Origin: Nocardioides marinus
GTDB lineage: Bacteria; Actinomycetota; Actinomycetes; Propionibacteriales; Nocardioidaceae
Direction: 5' to 3'
Length of the DNA: 64,000 bases
Assembly (NCBI RefSeq): GCF_013408145.1
Contig: NZ_JACBZI010000001.1
Coordinates: 3,486,001 to 3,550,000, forward strand
Shown one piece after another: positions 27,236-36,137 of the stretch. Position 1 is the first letter of the stretch, and the number at the start of each line of letters is the position of its first letter. Made by a program: the position numbers and the translations under genes. The notes beneath the pieces were generated by a model. It ran no database searches. It saw nothing but the letters and a program-made list of their open reading frames with translations, and had not been told where the DNA came from.

Positions 27236-28503
27236 GAGACCAGCCGGGTCAGCGTCTCGGCCAGCGCGTCCACGCCCGCCAGGCAGTCGGGCACCTCGGC
27301 GTGCTCGTCGGGTGAGTGCGAGACGCCGGTCGGGTTGCGGACGAAGAGCATCGCCGTGGGGATGCCGGCCGCGGACAGGATGCCGGCGTCGTGGCCGGCC
27401 TGGGTCGGCAGCACCGGCCAGTCGCCGCCCGCGTGCCCGGCGGCCAGGGACGCCGCCAGGTCGGGGTCGAAGGAGACCTCGCCCGAGACCGACTCGGCGG
27501 TCACGGTCAGCGTGGTGCCGTCGCCCTCGGCGCGCTCCCGCGCCCGGGCGGAGACCCGCTCGACCAGCGCCTCCAGCGAGGCCACCGACGACGCGCGGGC
27601 GTCGAGCCACCCGGTCACTCGAGAGGGGACGGCGTTGGTGCCGTTGGGGTTGACCTCGACCCGCCCGAAGGTCGCCCGCTCCCCTGCGAGCCGGGCCGCC
27701 TCGTTCGCCGCCAGCACGGTCTGCGCGTAGGTCAGCATCGGGTCGCGCCGGTCCTCCATCCGGGTCGTGCCCGCGTGGTCGGCGACGCCCTCGATGTCGA
27801 AGCGGTAGCGCCCGTGCGGCCAGATGCCGCTCGCCACCCCGACCGCGTGGCCGAGGTCGACCAGCGCCCGGCCCTGCTCGACGTGCAGCTCGACGAAGGT
27901 CGTCACCCCGGCCAGGAGGTCGACGTGGTCCGGAGCCATCCCCGGCAGCCCCTGCGCCTCCAACGCGTCGGCGAGGAACACCCCGTCGCGGTCGCGCAGC
28001 TCGCGCGCGGTCGCCCACGGCGTCGCGCCGGTCAGCAGCCGCGACCCCAGGCAGGCCAGCCCGAAGCGCGAGCCCTCCTCCTCCACGAACACCCCGACCC
28101 CCACGGGTCGCCGCGGGACGACCGCGTGCTCGCGCATCCGGTCGATCGCCGCCAGCGCCGAGACGACACCGAGAGGTCCGTCGTACGCACCGCCCTCGAG
28201 GACGCTGTCGAGGTGCGAGCCGGTCAGGACGGCGTCGCTACGCCGGCGGGTCGGGTGGTCTCGACGCCCGGTCGTCGCTGGCGCTCCTCCCTGCTCGACC
28301 TCCGCGTCGACGTCCCACCAGCCCACCAGGTTGCCCAGGCCGTCGCGCTCCACGCACAGCCCGCGGGCCTCGCACTGCTCGACGAACCACGCCCGCAGCT
28401 CGGCCTCCGGCGAGGTCCACGGCTGGCGCAGGTAGCCGCCGGTCGCGACGTTGCGCCCGACCGGCGCGATCTCACGCCACATCGCCTCGAAGTCAGCAGG
28501 CAT
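27232..28503 (-). CDS. M20-family amidohydrolase of the hut operon (allantoate/carbamoyl type)
   Basis: The 423-residue protein is of the allantoate amidohydrolase / N-carbamoyl-amino-acid hydrolase group. Di-metal ligands are visible in [40 protein letters not shown] and HSPDEHAEV. In the family it would cleave an N-carbamoyl or similar amide. Here it is first in an operon with hutF and hutI, and no classical hutG is seen, so it probably removes formate from N-formylglutamate; that is inferred from context. Between the N-terminal helix and the first metal motif it carries about 23 extra residues encoded by an interspersed repeat (28257-28300). The ATG at 28503 gives a normal N-terminus. Confidence 0.85.
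   Translation of the reverse strand: MPADFEAMWREIAPVGRNVATGGYLRQPWTSPEAELRAWFVEQCEARGLCVERDGLGNLVGWWDVDAEVEQGGAPATTGRRDHPTRRRSDAVLTGSHLDSVLEGGAYDGPLGVVSALAAIDRMREHAVVPRRPVGVGVFVEEEGSRFGLACLGSRLLTGATPWATARELRDRDGVFLADALEAQGLPGMAPDHVDLLAGVTTFVELHVEQGRALVDLGHAVGVASGIWPHGRYRFDIEGVADHAGTTRMEDRRDPMLTYAQTVLAANEAARLAGERATFGRVEVNPNGTNAVPSRVTGWLDARASSVASLEALVERVSARARERAEGDGTTLTVTAESVSGEVSFDPDLAASLAAGHAGGDWPVLPTQAGHDAGILSAAGIPTAMLFVRNPTGVSHSPDEHAEVPDCLAGVDALAETLTRLVS
28257..28300 (-). repeat. interspersed GTCGAGACC-type repeat, in-frame copy B
   Basis: Read on the minus strand, this 44-bp element matches 4041-4084 at 42 of 44 positions. It lies within the M20 amidohydrolase reading frame and encodes roughly [14 protein letters not shown] just before the first metal-binding motif, leaving the frame open. 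Confidence 0.88.
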
Positions 28504-28525
28504 GGTTGCTCCTATCGTCGGGGGC

Positions 28526-29182
28526 ATGGAGTTCCGCGAGGTCGTACGCCGGCGCCGGATGGTCCGCAACTACGCCGAGACCCCGGTCGACCCGGCCGTG
28601 CTGCAGCGGGTCCTCGACCACGCGACCCGCGCGCCGAGCGCCGGGTTCAGCCAGGGCTGGGCCTTCGTGGTGCTCGACACCCCCGAGGACGTGCGCCGCT
28701 TCTGGACGACCGCCTCTGACGACGTCGACGACCCGGACCCGTGGCTCGCGGGGATGATGCGGGCACCGGTCGTGATCGTGCCCTGCAGCAACCGCTCGGC
28801 GTACCTCGACCGCTACGCCGCCCCGGACAAGGCCGGCACCCGGCGCCGCAACGGCAGCCCGGCCGGCGACCCGTGGAACGTGCCGTACTGGCACATGGAC
28901 GCCGCCATGGCCTCGCTGCTGATCCTGCAGACCGCGGTCGACGAGGGGCTGGGCGCCTGCTTCTTCGGGCTGCCGCCGCACCGGGAGATCGAGCTGCGCG
29001 AGGAGCTGTGGCTGCCCGACGACGTCGACCCGATCGGCGCCATCACCCTGGGCCACCGCGCGCAGGACACCGGCAACCGCGGCTCGCCGCGCACCCGGCA
29101 GCGCCGGCCCGTCGAGGACGTCACGCACCGCGGCCGCTGGGGCGGCAGGTGGCCGTCGCTCGAGGCGTCCGTGGAGGGCTGA
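28526..29182 (+). CDS. nitroreductase family protein
   Basis: The 218-residue protein has the FMN-binding nitroreductase layout: EVVRRRRMVRNYAETPVDPAVLQ at the N-terminus (the R-R-x-x-R-x-Y phosphate-binding part), ATRAPSAGFSQGWAFVVL, and the central WHMDAAMASLLILQTAVDEGLG helix. It ends with GAITLGHRA. It would use NAD(P)H to reduce nitro groups, quinones or flavin-linked substrates; some members act on F420 or in dehalogenation. The ATG at 28526 is 23 bp from the divergent hut amidohydrolase start, so the promoters must overlap. No specific substrate is indicated. Confidence 0.9.
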   Translation: MEFREVVRRRRMVRNYAETPVDPAVLQRVLDHATRAPSAGFSQGWAFVVLDTPEDVRRFWTTASDDVDDPDPWLAGMMRAPVVIVPCSNRSAYLDRYAAPDKAGTRRRNGSPAGDPWNVPYWHMDAAMASLLILQTAVDEGLGACFFGLPPHREIELREELWLPDDVDPIGAITLGHRAQDTGNRGSPRTRQRRPVEDVTHRGRWGGRWPSLEASVEG

Positions 29183-29310
29183 CACCCCTGTAGTCCATCG
29201 CCGCACCGGACCGGGGTCAACGAACCCGGCGGACGGGGTGTCTCGGATCCCAGACGAGGGGAGCCGGCGATCCGCGCACCCGTACCGGTGCGCGGGCGTA
29301 GGGTCCCCCC

Positions 29311-30660
29311 GTGACCGTGAGGGAGGCTCGGCGCGAGCGCGCCGTGGAGGCGTTGCAGGCGACCGTGCGGATCCCGACGGTGAGCCGTCGCGACGGGGTG
29401 GACACCGAGGTGTTCGACGCGCTGCTGGCCGAGCTGGAGGCCCGCTTCCCGCTGCTGCACGAGCGGCTGGAGCTGACCCGGGTGCACACCCACGGTCTGC
29501 TGTTCCGCTGGGCCGGGGCGAGCGACGCGCAGCCGGTCGTGCTGATGGCCCACCTCGACGTGGTGCCGATCGAGGACGAGTCGCGCTGGACGCACCCGCC
29601 CTTCTCCGGCGCCGTCGTCGACGGCGTCATCTGGGGCCGCGGCACCCTCGACGACAAGGGCTGCGTCGTGGCGATCTGCTCCGCCGTCGAGGAGCTGCTC
29701 GAGGACGGCCACGAGCCCGCGCAGGACGTGTGGCTCTCCTTCGGCTGCGACGAGGAGGTCTTCGGCCAGGCGGCCCCCGAGGCGGTGGCGGTGCTGCGGG
29801 GGCGCGGCGTCGAGCCGTGGTTCGTGCTCGACGAGGGCGGCGCCGTGGCCGGGGGCGCGTTCCCCGGGGTGAGTGCCCCCGTCGCCGTCGTCGGCGTCAC
29901 CGAGAAGGGCGTCACCTCCCTGCTGCTGCGCGCCGAGGGCCGCGGTGGCCACGCCTCCACGCCCGCCCGCAACGGCCCGACCGCCCGCATCGCCAAGGCG
30001 ATCACCGCGTTGGAGTCCTCCCCGATGTCGCCGGCCCTGCCCGCGCCGACGGTCGAGCTGTTCCGGCGCCTCGGCCCGCACCTGCCGCTGCCGCTGCGCC
30101 CCGTGGTCGCCGCCGCCGCGCGCGTGCCCGCCCTGCTCACCCGCACCCTGCTCGCGGCCGGCCCCGAGACCGCGGCCATGGTCCGCACGACCTTCGCGGT
30201 CACCACGCTCGAGGGCTCCCCCGCGCTCAACGTCATCGCCGGGTCCGCCACCGCGGGCGTCAACATCCGCGTGATGGTCGGCGACACCGTGGAGTCGGTG
30301 CTCGAGCACGTGCGCCGCGCCGTGGGGCGTGGGGTCGACATCGAGGTCGTCGAGGAGGGCGAGGCGAGCCCGCTGTCGCCGTACTCCACCGCCGAGCACG
30401 CCGACCTCGCCTTCGACCTGCTCGAGGCCACCATCGGCGAGGTCTTCCCCGACGCCGTGCCCTCGCCCTACGTGATGATGGCCGGCACCGACTCGCGGCA
30501 CTTCACCGAGATCTGCGAGCGGGTCTACCGCTTCGCCCCCTTCCGGATGACCAAGGCCCAGCGCGAGGCCATCCACTCCCACGACGAGCACCTCGGCGTG
30601 GAGGACTTCCTCGACGGCGTGGCCTGGTACCGGCTCCTGATCGAGAGGCTCCCCGCATGA
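29311..30660 (+). CDS. M20-family metallopeptidase (PM20D1/carboxypeptidase-S-like)
   Basis: The 449-residue protein has the M20 di-zinc site: VVLMAHLDVVPI (His, Asp), WGRGTLDDKGCV (bridging Asp), FGCDEEVFG (catalytic and metal Glu), and the His in SHDEHLGVEDF. The dimerisation lid lies between residues ~205 and ~330, with GRGGHASTPARNGPTARIAK at its start. The sequence resembles carboxypeptidase S and PM20D1, which hydrolyse dipeptides or N-acyl amino acids. No signal peptide is seen. The start is GTG. The stop overlaps the ATG of an MFS gene as ATGA, so enzyme and transporter are coupled. Confidence 0.9.
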   Translation: MTVREARRERAVEALQATVRIPTVSRRDGVDTEVFDALLAELEARFPLLHERLELTRVHTHGLLFRWAGASDAQPVVLMAHLDVVPIEDESRWTHPPFSGAVVDGVIWGRGTLDDKGCVVAICSAVEELLEDGHEPAQDVWLSFGCDEEVFGQAAPEAVAVLRGRGVEPWFVLDEGGAVAGGAFPGVSAPVAVVGVTEKGVTSLLLRAEGRGGHASTPARNGPTARIAKAITALESSPMSPALPAPTVELFRRLGPHLPLPLRPVVAAAARVPALLTRTLLAAGPETAAMVRTTFAVTTLEGSPALNVIAGSATAGVNIRVMVGDTVESVLEHVRRAVGRGVDIEVVEEGEASPLSPYSTAEHADLAFDLLEATIGEVFPDAVPSPYVMMAGTDSRHFTEICERVYRFAPFRMTKAQREAIHSHDEHLGVEDFLDGVAWYRLLIERLPA

Positions 30661-32138
30661 GCACCCCCACCCGCACCGGCGTCACCCCCGGGCAGGGCCT
30701 GCTCGCGATCGTCGGGCTGCTCGTGGCCGTCGAGGTCGCCAGCGGGGTGCTGCAGGGCTACTACACGCCGATCTTCAGCGACATCGCCGACCACCTCGGG
30801 ATCGACGACGCCGACGTCAACTGGTTCGAGGCCGCGCAGCTGATCGTCTCCGCGCTGTGCGTGCCGCCGCTGGCGCGGCTGGGCGACCTGGTCGGTCACA
30901 AGAAGGTGCTGGTGCTCTCCACCGCGGTCACGGCGCTGGCGTCGTGGGGCGTGGCGTTCGCCCCGTCCTTCGGCACCTTCCTGGTCGCGTGGGCGCTCCA
31001 GGGCGCGTACGTCGTGTGGTTGCCGCTCGAGGTCGCGATCATCCACCGGCGTACCCGCGACACCGGCCGCCAGCAGCTGCTCACCCGCCGCGCCGCCGCC
31101 GTGCTGGTGGGGGCGCTCGAGCTGTCGGTGATCATCGGGGCGCTCACCTCCGGCGCGCTGGTCGAGGCCACCTCGATGACCACGCTGCTGATGCTGCCGG
31201 CGATCGTGACGACCGTCGTGCTGGTGCTGATCTGGTTCGGCGTCGAGGACGTGCCCGGCGAGGCGACCGGTGGCTACGACTGGCAGGGCCTCGGGATGAT
31301 CACCGTCGTGCTCGGCCTCGTGATGGGCGGGCTGATCGCGATCCGCCTGCAGGGCCCCGGCGCGGTGCTGCCGTGGCTGCTGGTGCTGGCCGGGCTCGTC
31401 GCGCTGGTGCCCTTCGTGCGGCTGGAGCGCTCCCTGACCGACCCGATGGTCGACGTGCGGCTGCTCGCGCGGCCCGACCAGTGGCCGATCCAGCTGACGG
31501 CCTTCCTCTTCGGCATGTCGGTGCTCGGCGCACAGATCCCGCTGTCGACCTTCGCCCGCACCGACCCCGACCTCGTCGGCTACGGCCTCGGCGCGGACGC
31601 CTCCTTCGTCTCGACGCTGGTGGGCGTGTACGTCGTGTTCCTGGCGGTCGGCGCGTTCACCCTGCCGCTCACCGCCCGGTTCCTCGGGCCGCGCGGGGCG
31701 TTGGTGGCCTCGTCGCTGCTGGTGGCGCTGGGCTACGGGCTGTTCCTGCCCTTCCACGACTCGACCACCCAGACGCTGACGAACATGGCGATCGCGGGCC
31801 TGGGCTCCGGCGCCCTCGTGGCCGCGCTGCCCGCGGCGGCCGCGGCCGCCGCGCCCGCGGATCGCACGGGCTTCGCCACCGGCATGACGAACGCGACCAA
31901 GACCGTCGGCGGCGCCATCGCCTCCTCGGTCTTCGCGATCACCCTGGCCTCCACCGGGTCGCTCGAGGGGCCGGCCGAGGGGCACGCCCCGCTGTCGGGC
32001 TACCTCACCGTGTGGGCGGTCTGCTCCGTCGCCGCGGTCGTCGCCGCGGTGTGCCTGCTGCTCGCCCCGCGACACCCCTCCGCCGGCGGTGTCACCCCCT
32101 CCCCCGAGGACGTGCGGCCGGAGACCCTGGGGGCCTGA
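30657..32138 (+). CDS. MFS transporter, DHA2-like
   Basis: The 493-residue membrane protein has about 14 hydrophobic segments, with the MFS loop 2-3 motif in LARLGDLVGHKKVLVLSTAV and a second-half motif near FLGPRGALVAS. Fourteen segments suggest the drug-proton antiporter 2 type. The 25-residue C-terminal tail is soluble. It is coupled by an ATGA overlap to the M20 peptidase, so the transported compound may be that enzyme's substrate or product; this is inference. Confidence 0.88.
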   Translation: MSTPTRTGVTPGQGLLAIVGLLVAVEVASGVLQGYYTPIFSDIADHLGIDDADVNWFEAAQLIVSALCVPPLARLGDLVGHKKVLVLSTAVTALASWGVAFAPSFGTFLVAWALQGAYVVWLPLEVAIIHRRTRDTGRQQLLTRRAAAVLVGALELSVIIGALTSGALVEATSMTTLLMLPAIVTTVVLVLIWFGVEDVPGEATGGYDWQGLGMITVVLGLVMGGLIAIRLQGPGAVLPWLLVLAGLVALVPFVRLERSLTDPMVDVRLLARPDQWPIQLTAFLFGMSVLGAQIPLSTFARTDPDLVGYGLGADASFVSTLVGVYVVFLAVGAFTLPLTARFLGPRGALVASSLLVALGYGLFLPFHDSTTQTLTNMAIAGLGSGALVAALPAAAAAAAPADRTGFATGMTNATKTVGGAIASSVFAITLASTGSLEGPAEGHAPLSGYLTVWAVCSVAAVVAAVCLLLAPRHPSAGGVTPSPEDVRPETLGA

Positions 32139-32184
32139 TCGCCGCTCCTCCGGGGGGTGGGATCGCGACCGTACGCTGAGGGCG

Positions 32185-32757
32185 ATGACCGAGCCCGAGC
32201 CGCGACCCAGCGAGGTCCAGCGCGCCCGCGACGAGCAGGAACGACGCAAGCGCAGCCAGGACTCCGCGGCGGCGGCCCGGATCGCCTACCAGCACCAGTG
32301 GGTCGACCAGCAGATCCGCATCGCCATGGCCAACGGCGACTTCGACGACCTGCCCGGTGCGGGCAAGCCCATCGAGGGGCTGGGCGAGCAGCACGACCCG
32401 GACTGGTGGGTGAAGAAGCTCATCGAGCGCGAGCAGGTCACCGGGGTGCTGCCCCCGAGCCTGCAGCTGCGCAAGGACGACGCGCTCCTGGACTCCCGAC
32501 TGGACTCCTTCACGGTCGAGTCCGACGTACGCCGCGAGGTGGAGGACTTCAACGCCCGGGTCATCCGTGCCCGCTACACCCCCGTCGACGGCCCGCCCCT
32601 GGTCACGATGCCCCGCGACGTCGAGCAGACCGTGGCCGCGTGGGCCGCCCGTCGGGCCGAGCGGGCCGCCGCCGTACGCGCCGCGAACGCCCGCTCCGCC
32701 GCCAACTCCGCTCCCCGGCGTCGGTGGTGGCGCCGGCGGCGTGCCGGCGAGGTGTGA
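32185..32757 (+). CDS. DUF1992 (DnaJ-homologue C28-like) protein
   Basis: The 190-residue protein contains the DUF1992 domain: QQIRIAMANGDFDDLPGAGKPI (first and last parts given) followed by DPDWWVKKLIEREQ and DFNARVIRARYTP. The domain is found in bacteria and in eukaryotic DNAJC28; its role is not known. The ends of the protein are charged and low-complexity, with a run of Arg near the C-terminus (RRRWWRRRRAGE). The stop codon lies within the first bases of an 88-bp palindromic repeat. Confidence 0.9.
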   Translation: MTEPEPRPSEVQRARDEQERRKRSQDSAAAARIAYQHQWVDQQIRIAMANGDFDDLPGAGKPIEGLGEQHDPDWWVKKLIEREQVTGVLPPSLQLRKDDALLDSRLDSFTVESDVRREVEDFNARVIRARYTPVDGPPLVTMPRDVEQTVAAWAARRAERAAAVRAANARSAANSAPRRRWWRRRRAGEV

Positions 32758-32843
32758 GGTTCGACTGATGTCAGTCAGACCTTGCGGATCGCGGTCGAAC
32801 CTTCGACCGCGAACCCGAAGGTGGGACTGACATCAGTCAGACC
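32756..32843 (+). repeat. 88-bp triple-palindrome repeat, copy 2
   Basis: It has the same length and three-palindrome order as 15537-15624. The central GCGGTCGAACCTTCGACCGC is identical and the outer stems vary. It starts at the last base pair of the DUF1992 stop codon. A further loosely related palindromic stretch (to ~32875) precedes the Mcl-like gene. Confidence 0.85.
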
Positions 32844-32906
32844 TTCGGAGTCCGCTGTCAGATCGGTCATACCGACGGGTAATGACGCGCTGCTAGTTTC
32901 CGCACC

Positions 32907-34004
32907 ATGCCCAGCAGCAAGAGCCCCAAGGACTTCTTCCGCCCCCTCGCCGTGGGGGCGCCGACCCCGCCGACCGAGATCCCGGCGCGGCCGAGTCGCG
33001 CGATCCACTTCTTCGACCCCAGCAACGAGAAGATGGCGGCGAAGATCCCGCAGATGGTCGGCTCCGTCGACGTGCTGCTCGGCAACCTCGAGGACGCCGT
33101 CAAGGCCGACAACAAGGAGGCCGCGCGCGAGGGCCTGGTGACCATCGCCTCCGAGACCGACGGGCTCGGCGGCCCCGATGCGAAGACCCAGCTGTGGACC
33201 CGGGTCAACTCCCTCGACAGCCCCTGGGCCCTGGACGACCTGACCCGCCTGGTGCCGGCGATCGGCCACAAGCTCGACGTCATCATGGTGCCGAAGGTCC
33301 AGGGCGCCGAGGACATCCACTACGTCGACCGGCTGCTCGCCCAGCTCGAGGCCAAGGCCGGGCTCGACCGCCCGATCCTGGTCCACGCGATCCTGGAGAC
33401 CGCCCGCGGCGTCGCCAACGTCGAGGAGATCTGCGGCGCCTCCCCGCGCATGCAGGGCCTCTCCCTCGGCCCGGCCGACCTCGCCGCCGACCGCCGGATG
33501 AAGACCACCCGCGTCGGCGGCGGCCACCCCGGCTACCTCGTGCGCCAGGACCCGGTCGCCGAGCAGCCCGACGCGCACCGCGCGATCTTCCAGCAGGACC
33601 TGTGGCACTACACGATCGCCCGCATGGTCGACGCCTGCGCGACCCACGGCATCTACCCCTACTACGGCCCCTTCGGCGACATCGCCGACGTGGTGGCCTG
33701 CGAGGACCAGTTCCGCAACGCCTTCCTGCTCGGCTGCGTCGGCACCTGGAGCCTGCACCCCAAGCAGATCGCGATCGCCAACAAGGTCTTCAGCCCCTCG
33801 GTGGAGGACATCACCCACGCCCGCCGCGTGGTCGCCGCGATGGGCGACGGCACCGGCGCGGTGATGCTCGACGGCAAGATGGAGGACGACGCCTCCCTCA
33901 AGCAGTGCCTGGTGATGGTGGAGCTGGCCGAGCAGCTTGCCGCGATCGACCCCGAGCTGAAGAAGCAGTACGACGCCATCTCGATCGACAGCGAGGCGAA
34001 CTGA
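32907..34004 (+). CDS. HpcH/HpaI aldolase / malyl-CoA lyase-like protein
   Basis: The 365-residue protein belongs to the CitE/Mcl (HpcH/HpaI) TIM-barrel family. Motifs include FDPSNEKMAAKIPQ, NLEDAVKADNKEAAREGL, VMVPKVQGAEDI, HAILETARGVANVEEICG (Mg-binding Glu), LGPADLAADRRM (Mg-binding Asp) and LGCVGTWSLHPKQIAIAN. Relatives cleave or form 3-hydroxyacyl-CoA esters such as malyl-CoA or beta-methylmalyl-CoA, or act as thioesterases. The stop and the start of the next, related gene overlap as TGATG's ATGA core, so both are made from one mRNA. The exact CoA ester is not determinable. Confidence 0.88.
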   Translation: MPSSKSPKDFFRPLAVGAPTPPTEIPARPSRAIHFFDPSNEKMAAKIPQMVGSVDVLLGNLEDAVKADNKEAAREGLVTIASETDGLGGPDAKTQLWTRVNSLDSPWALDDLTRLVPAIGHKLDVIMVPKVQGAEDIHYVDRLLAQLEAKAGLDRPILVHAILETARGVANVEEICGASPRMQGLSLGPADLAADRRMKTTRVGGGHPGYLVRQDPVAEQPDAHRAIFQQDLWHYTIARMVDACATHGIYPYYGPFGDIADVVACEDQFRNAFLLGCVGTWSLHPKQIAIANKVFSPSVEDITHARRVVAAMGDGTGAVMLDGKMEDDASLKQCLVMVELAEQLAAIDPELKKQYDAISIDSEAN

Positions 34005-34858
34005 TGACCACCGTGCTCCGCTCGGTCCTCTACATGCCCGGCGCCAACGACCGGGCCCTGGAGAAGGCCAAGTCGATCCCGTGCGACGGCCTGATCCTCG
34101 ACCTCGAGGACTCCGTCGCCCCCGAGGCCAAGCCCGCCGCCCGGGAGGCCGTGTGCGCGGCCGCGTCCAGTGGTGAGTACGGCCGGCGTACCGTCACCAT
34201 CCGCGTCAACAGCCTCGGCACCGAGTGGCACGACGCCGACCTCGCCGCCGCGGCGAAGGCCGGCCCCGACGGCATCGTCGTCCCCAAGGTCAACAGCGCC
34301 GCCGAGGTCCTCGGCCTCGTCGAGGCGATGGAGCGGGCCGGGGCGCCCGAGCACACCAGGCTGTGGGCGATGGTGGAGACGCCACAGGCGATCTTCAACG
34401 CGCGCGAGATCGCGGCCGCCTCCGACCGGCTCGCGGTGATCGTGATGGGCACCAACGACCTGGTCAAGGAGCTGTACGCCGAGCACGTGCCCGGCCGCGC
34501 CCCGCTGCTGACCTCGCTGTCGATGGCGCTGCTCGCCGCCCGCGCCGCCGGCGTGCAGATCCTCGACGGGGTCTACAACGACGTGAAGGACGCCGAGGGC
34601 TTCCTCGCCGAGTGCGCGCAGGGCCGCCAGATGGGCTTCGACGGCAAGACCCTGATCCACCCCGGCCAGGTCGAGCCCGCCAACGAGCAGTTCGCCCCCT
34701 CCGCCGAGGCGGTCGAGGACGCCCGGGGGCTGATCGAGGCCTTCGAGAGCGCCGGCTCCGGTGTCGCGACGTACAAGAACAAGATGATCGAGAACCTCCA
34801 CGTCGAGTCCGCCCGCCGGACCCTCACGATCCACGACGCGATCTCCGCGCTGGGCTGA
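34004..34858 (+). CDS. CitE-like CoA-ester lyase
   Basis: The 284-residue protein is a shorter HpcH/HpaI-family member: SVLYMPGANDRALEKA at the start, LILDLEDSVAPEAKPAAREA, the Mg-binding Glu in AMVETPQAIFNAREIA and a second Asp in VIVMGTNDLVKEL, then GFDGKTLIHPGQVEPAN. It resembles CitE-like and (3S)-malyl-CoA thioesterase proteins. It overlaps the end of the larger paralogue by one base, and the two may form a complex or act on successive CoA esters. It ends 9 bp before a very long hairpin. Confidence 0.9.
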   Translation: MTTVLRSVLYMPGANDRALEKAKSIPCDGLILDLEDSVAPEAKPAAREAVCAAASSGEYGRRTVTIRVNSLGTEWHDADLAAAAKAGPDGIVVPKVNSAAEVLGLVEAMERAGAPEHTRLWAMVETPQAIFNAREIAAASDRLAVIVMGTNDLVKELYAEHVPGRAPLLTSLSMALLAARAAGVQILDGVYNDVKDAEGFLAECAQGRQMGFDGKTLIHPGQVEPANEQFAPSAEAVEDARGLIEAFESAGSGVATYKNKMIENLHVESARRTLTIHDAISALG

Positions 34859-34867
34859 GCTCGGATC

Positions 34868-34933
34868 GGGGTAGTCCGAATCCGTTCTCACCCTTACTGC
34901 ACAGTAAGGGTGAGAAATCATTCGGACTACCCC
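34868..34933. terminator. 66-bp two-part bidirectional hairpin
   Basis: The outer 14-bp perfect stem (34868-34881 with 34920-34933) and inner 15-bp perfect stem (34885-34899 with 34902-34916) are separated by a 3x3 internal loop, with the 2-nt apex CA. It lies between convergent genes and includes the stop codon of the minus-strand YjbR gene. Confidence 0.88.
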
Positions 34934-35337
34934 GCCGGACGCCCCTCCAGCTCCCGCACCAACCGCGCCGGCGCGGTCAGCCGGTACGACGCATCGAGCA
35001 GCTCGCCGACCTCGACCCAGTCCACCGCGGCCGGGTCGGGGTCGAGGTCGACGCCGAGCCAGCCGGCCCCGCCGAGGTAGGCGGGCACCCACACACGCGG
35101 GTCCTCCATCAGGGCGGGCCGGTCACCGGGGTCGGGCTGGACCATGACCGCGCAGTCGTGCGCCACCCAGCTGCCGTCGACCTTGTGCGAGCCGCCGTAG
35201 TAGGCGAAGACCTTCTGCGTGAAGAACGCGGGCCGCCCGTGGGAGACCTTCCAGTCCGCCCCCGGCAGCTCCAGCGCCACCGAGCGCAGCCGCGCGAGCA
35301 CTGGGTCGTCGTCGTCGAACATCTGCGGGTGGGCCAC
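34927..35337 (-). CDS. MmcQ/YjbR family protein
   Basis: The 136-residue protein has the YjbR/MmcQ 'double-wing' pattern: KVSHGRPAFFTQKVFAYYGG, then VQPDPGDRPALMEDPRVWVPAYLGGAGWLGVDLD (by ends: VQPDPGDRP...WLGVDLD) and the last helix WVEVGELLDASYRLTAP. The fold resembles CyaY-like DNA-binding proteins; no function is established. The GTG at 35337 gives the family N-terminus VAHPQMFDDDDP; an ATG at 35322 would remove five residues. The C-terminal codons lie in the shared terminator hairpin. Confidence 0.88.
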   Translation of the reverse strand: MAHPQMFDDDDPVLARLRSVALELPGADWKVSHGRPAFFTQKVFAYYGGSHKVDGSWVAHDCAVMVQPDPGDRPALMEDPRVWVPAYLGGAGWLGVDLDPDPAAVDWVEVGELLDASYRLTAPARLVRELEGRPAG

Positions 35338-35434
35338 CCCCTCACCCTTTCGGATGCGTGGCCGGCCGGCAACGGGGAATCGGTAGGGACAACGCCCGCC
35401 CACCGAGGGCGGGCCCGCCACAGGAGGTACCCCC

Positions 35435-35578
35435 ATGGTCGTCCTCGGACTGATCCTTCTCATCATCGGGCTCATCGCCAAGATCTCGATCCTCACCACG
35501 ATCGGCGCGATCCTTCTGGTCGTCGGCCTGGTGCTCAACCTCGTCCCGATGGGCGGCAACACCCGCCGGGTCTGGTAG
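35435..35578 (+). CDS. small two-helix membrane protein
   Basis: The 47-residue protein is almost wholly hydrophobic: [14 protein letters not shown] and [19 protein letters not shown], followed by the basic tail NTRRVW. It resembles the small DUF6131-type actinobacterial membrane proteins. A strong ribosome-binding site (AGGAGG, 8 bp before the ATG) supports expression. Function unknown. Confidence 0.8.
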   Translation: MVVLGLILLIIGLIAKISILTTIGAILLVVGLVLNLVPMGGNTRRVW

Positions 35579-35627
35579 CGCCTCCCCCGGCGCCCGGATG
35601 GGGTCGGGCGCCGGGGAGGATGGCCCC

Positions 35628-36065
<438 letters not shown>

Positions 36066-36137
36066 TTCACCTGCGCCGGACGGCGTACCTCCCTAGGCTC
36101 ACGGGGCTCCCCCCACCCCCTCCTCGGACGGATCCCC

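Noticed and set aside
28813..30591. Long minus-strand open frame opposite the M20 peptidase
   Set aside because: No family motifs, composition of a GC-rich shadow frame, and the plus strand has a complete M20 enzyme with all metal ligands.
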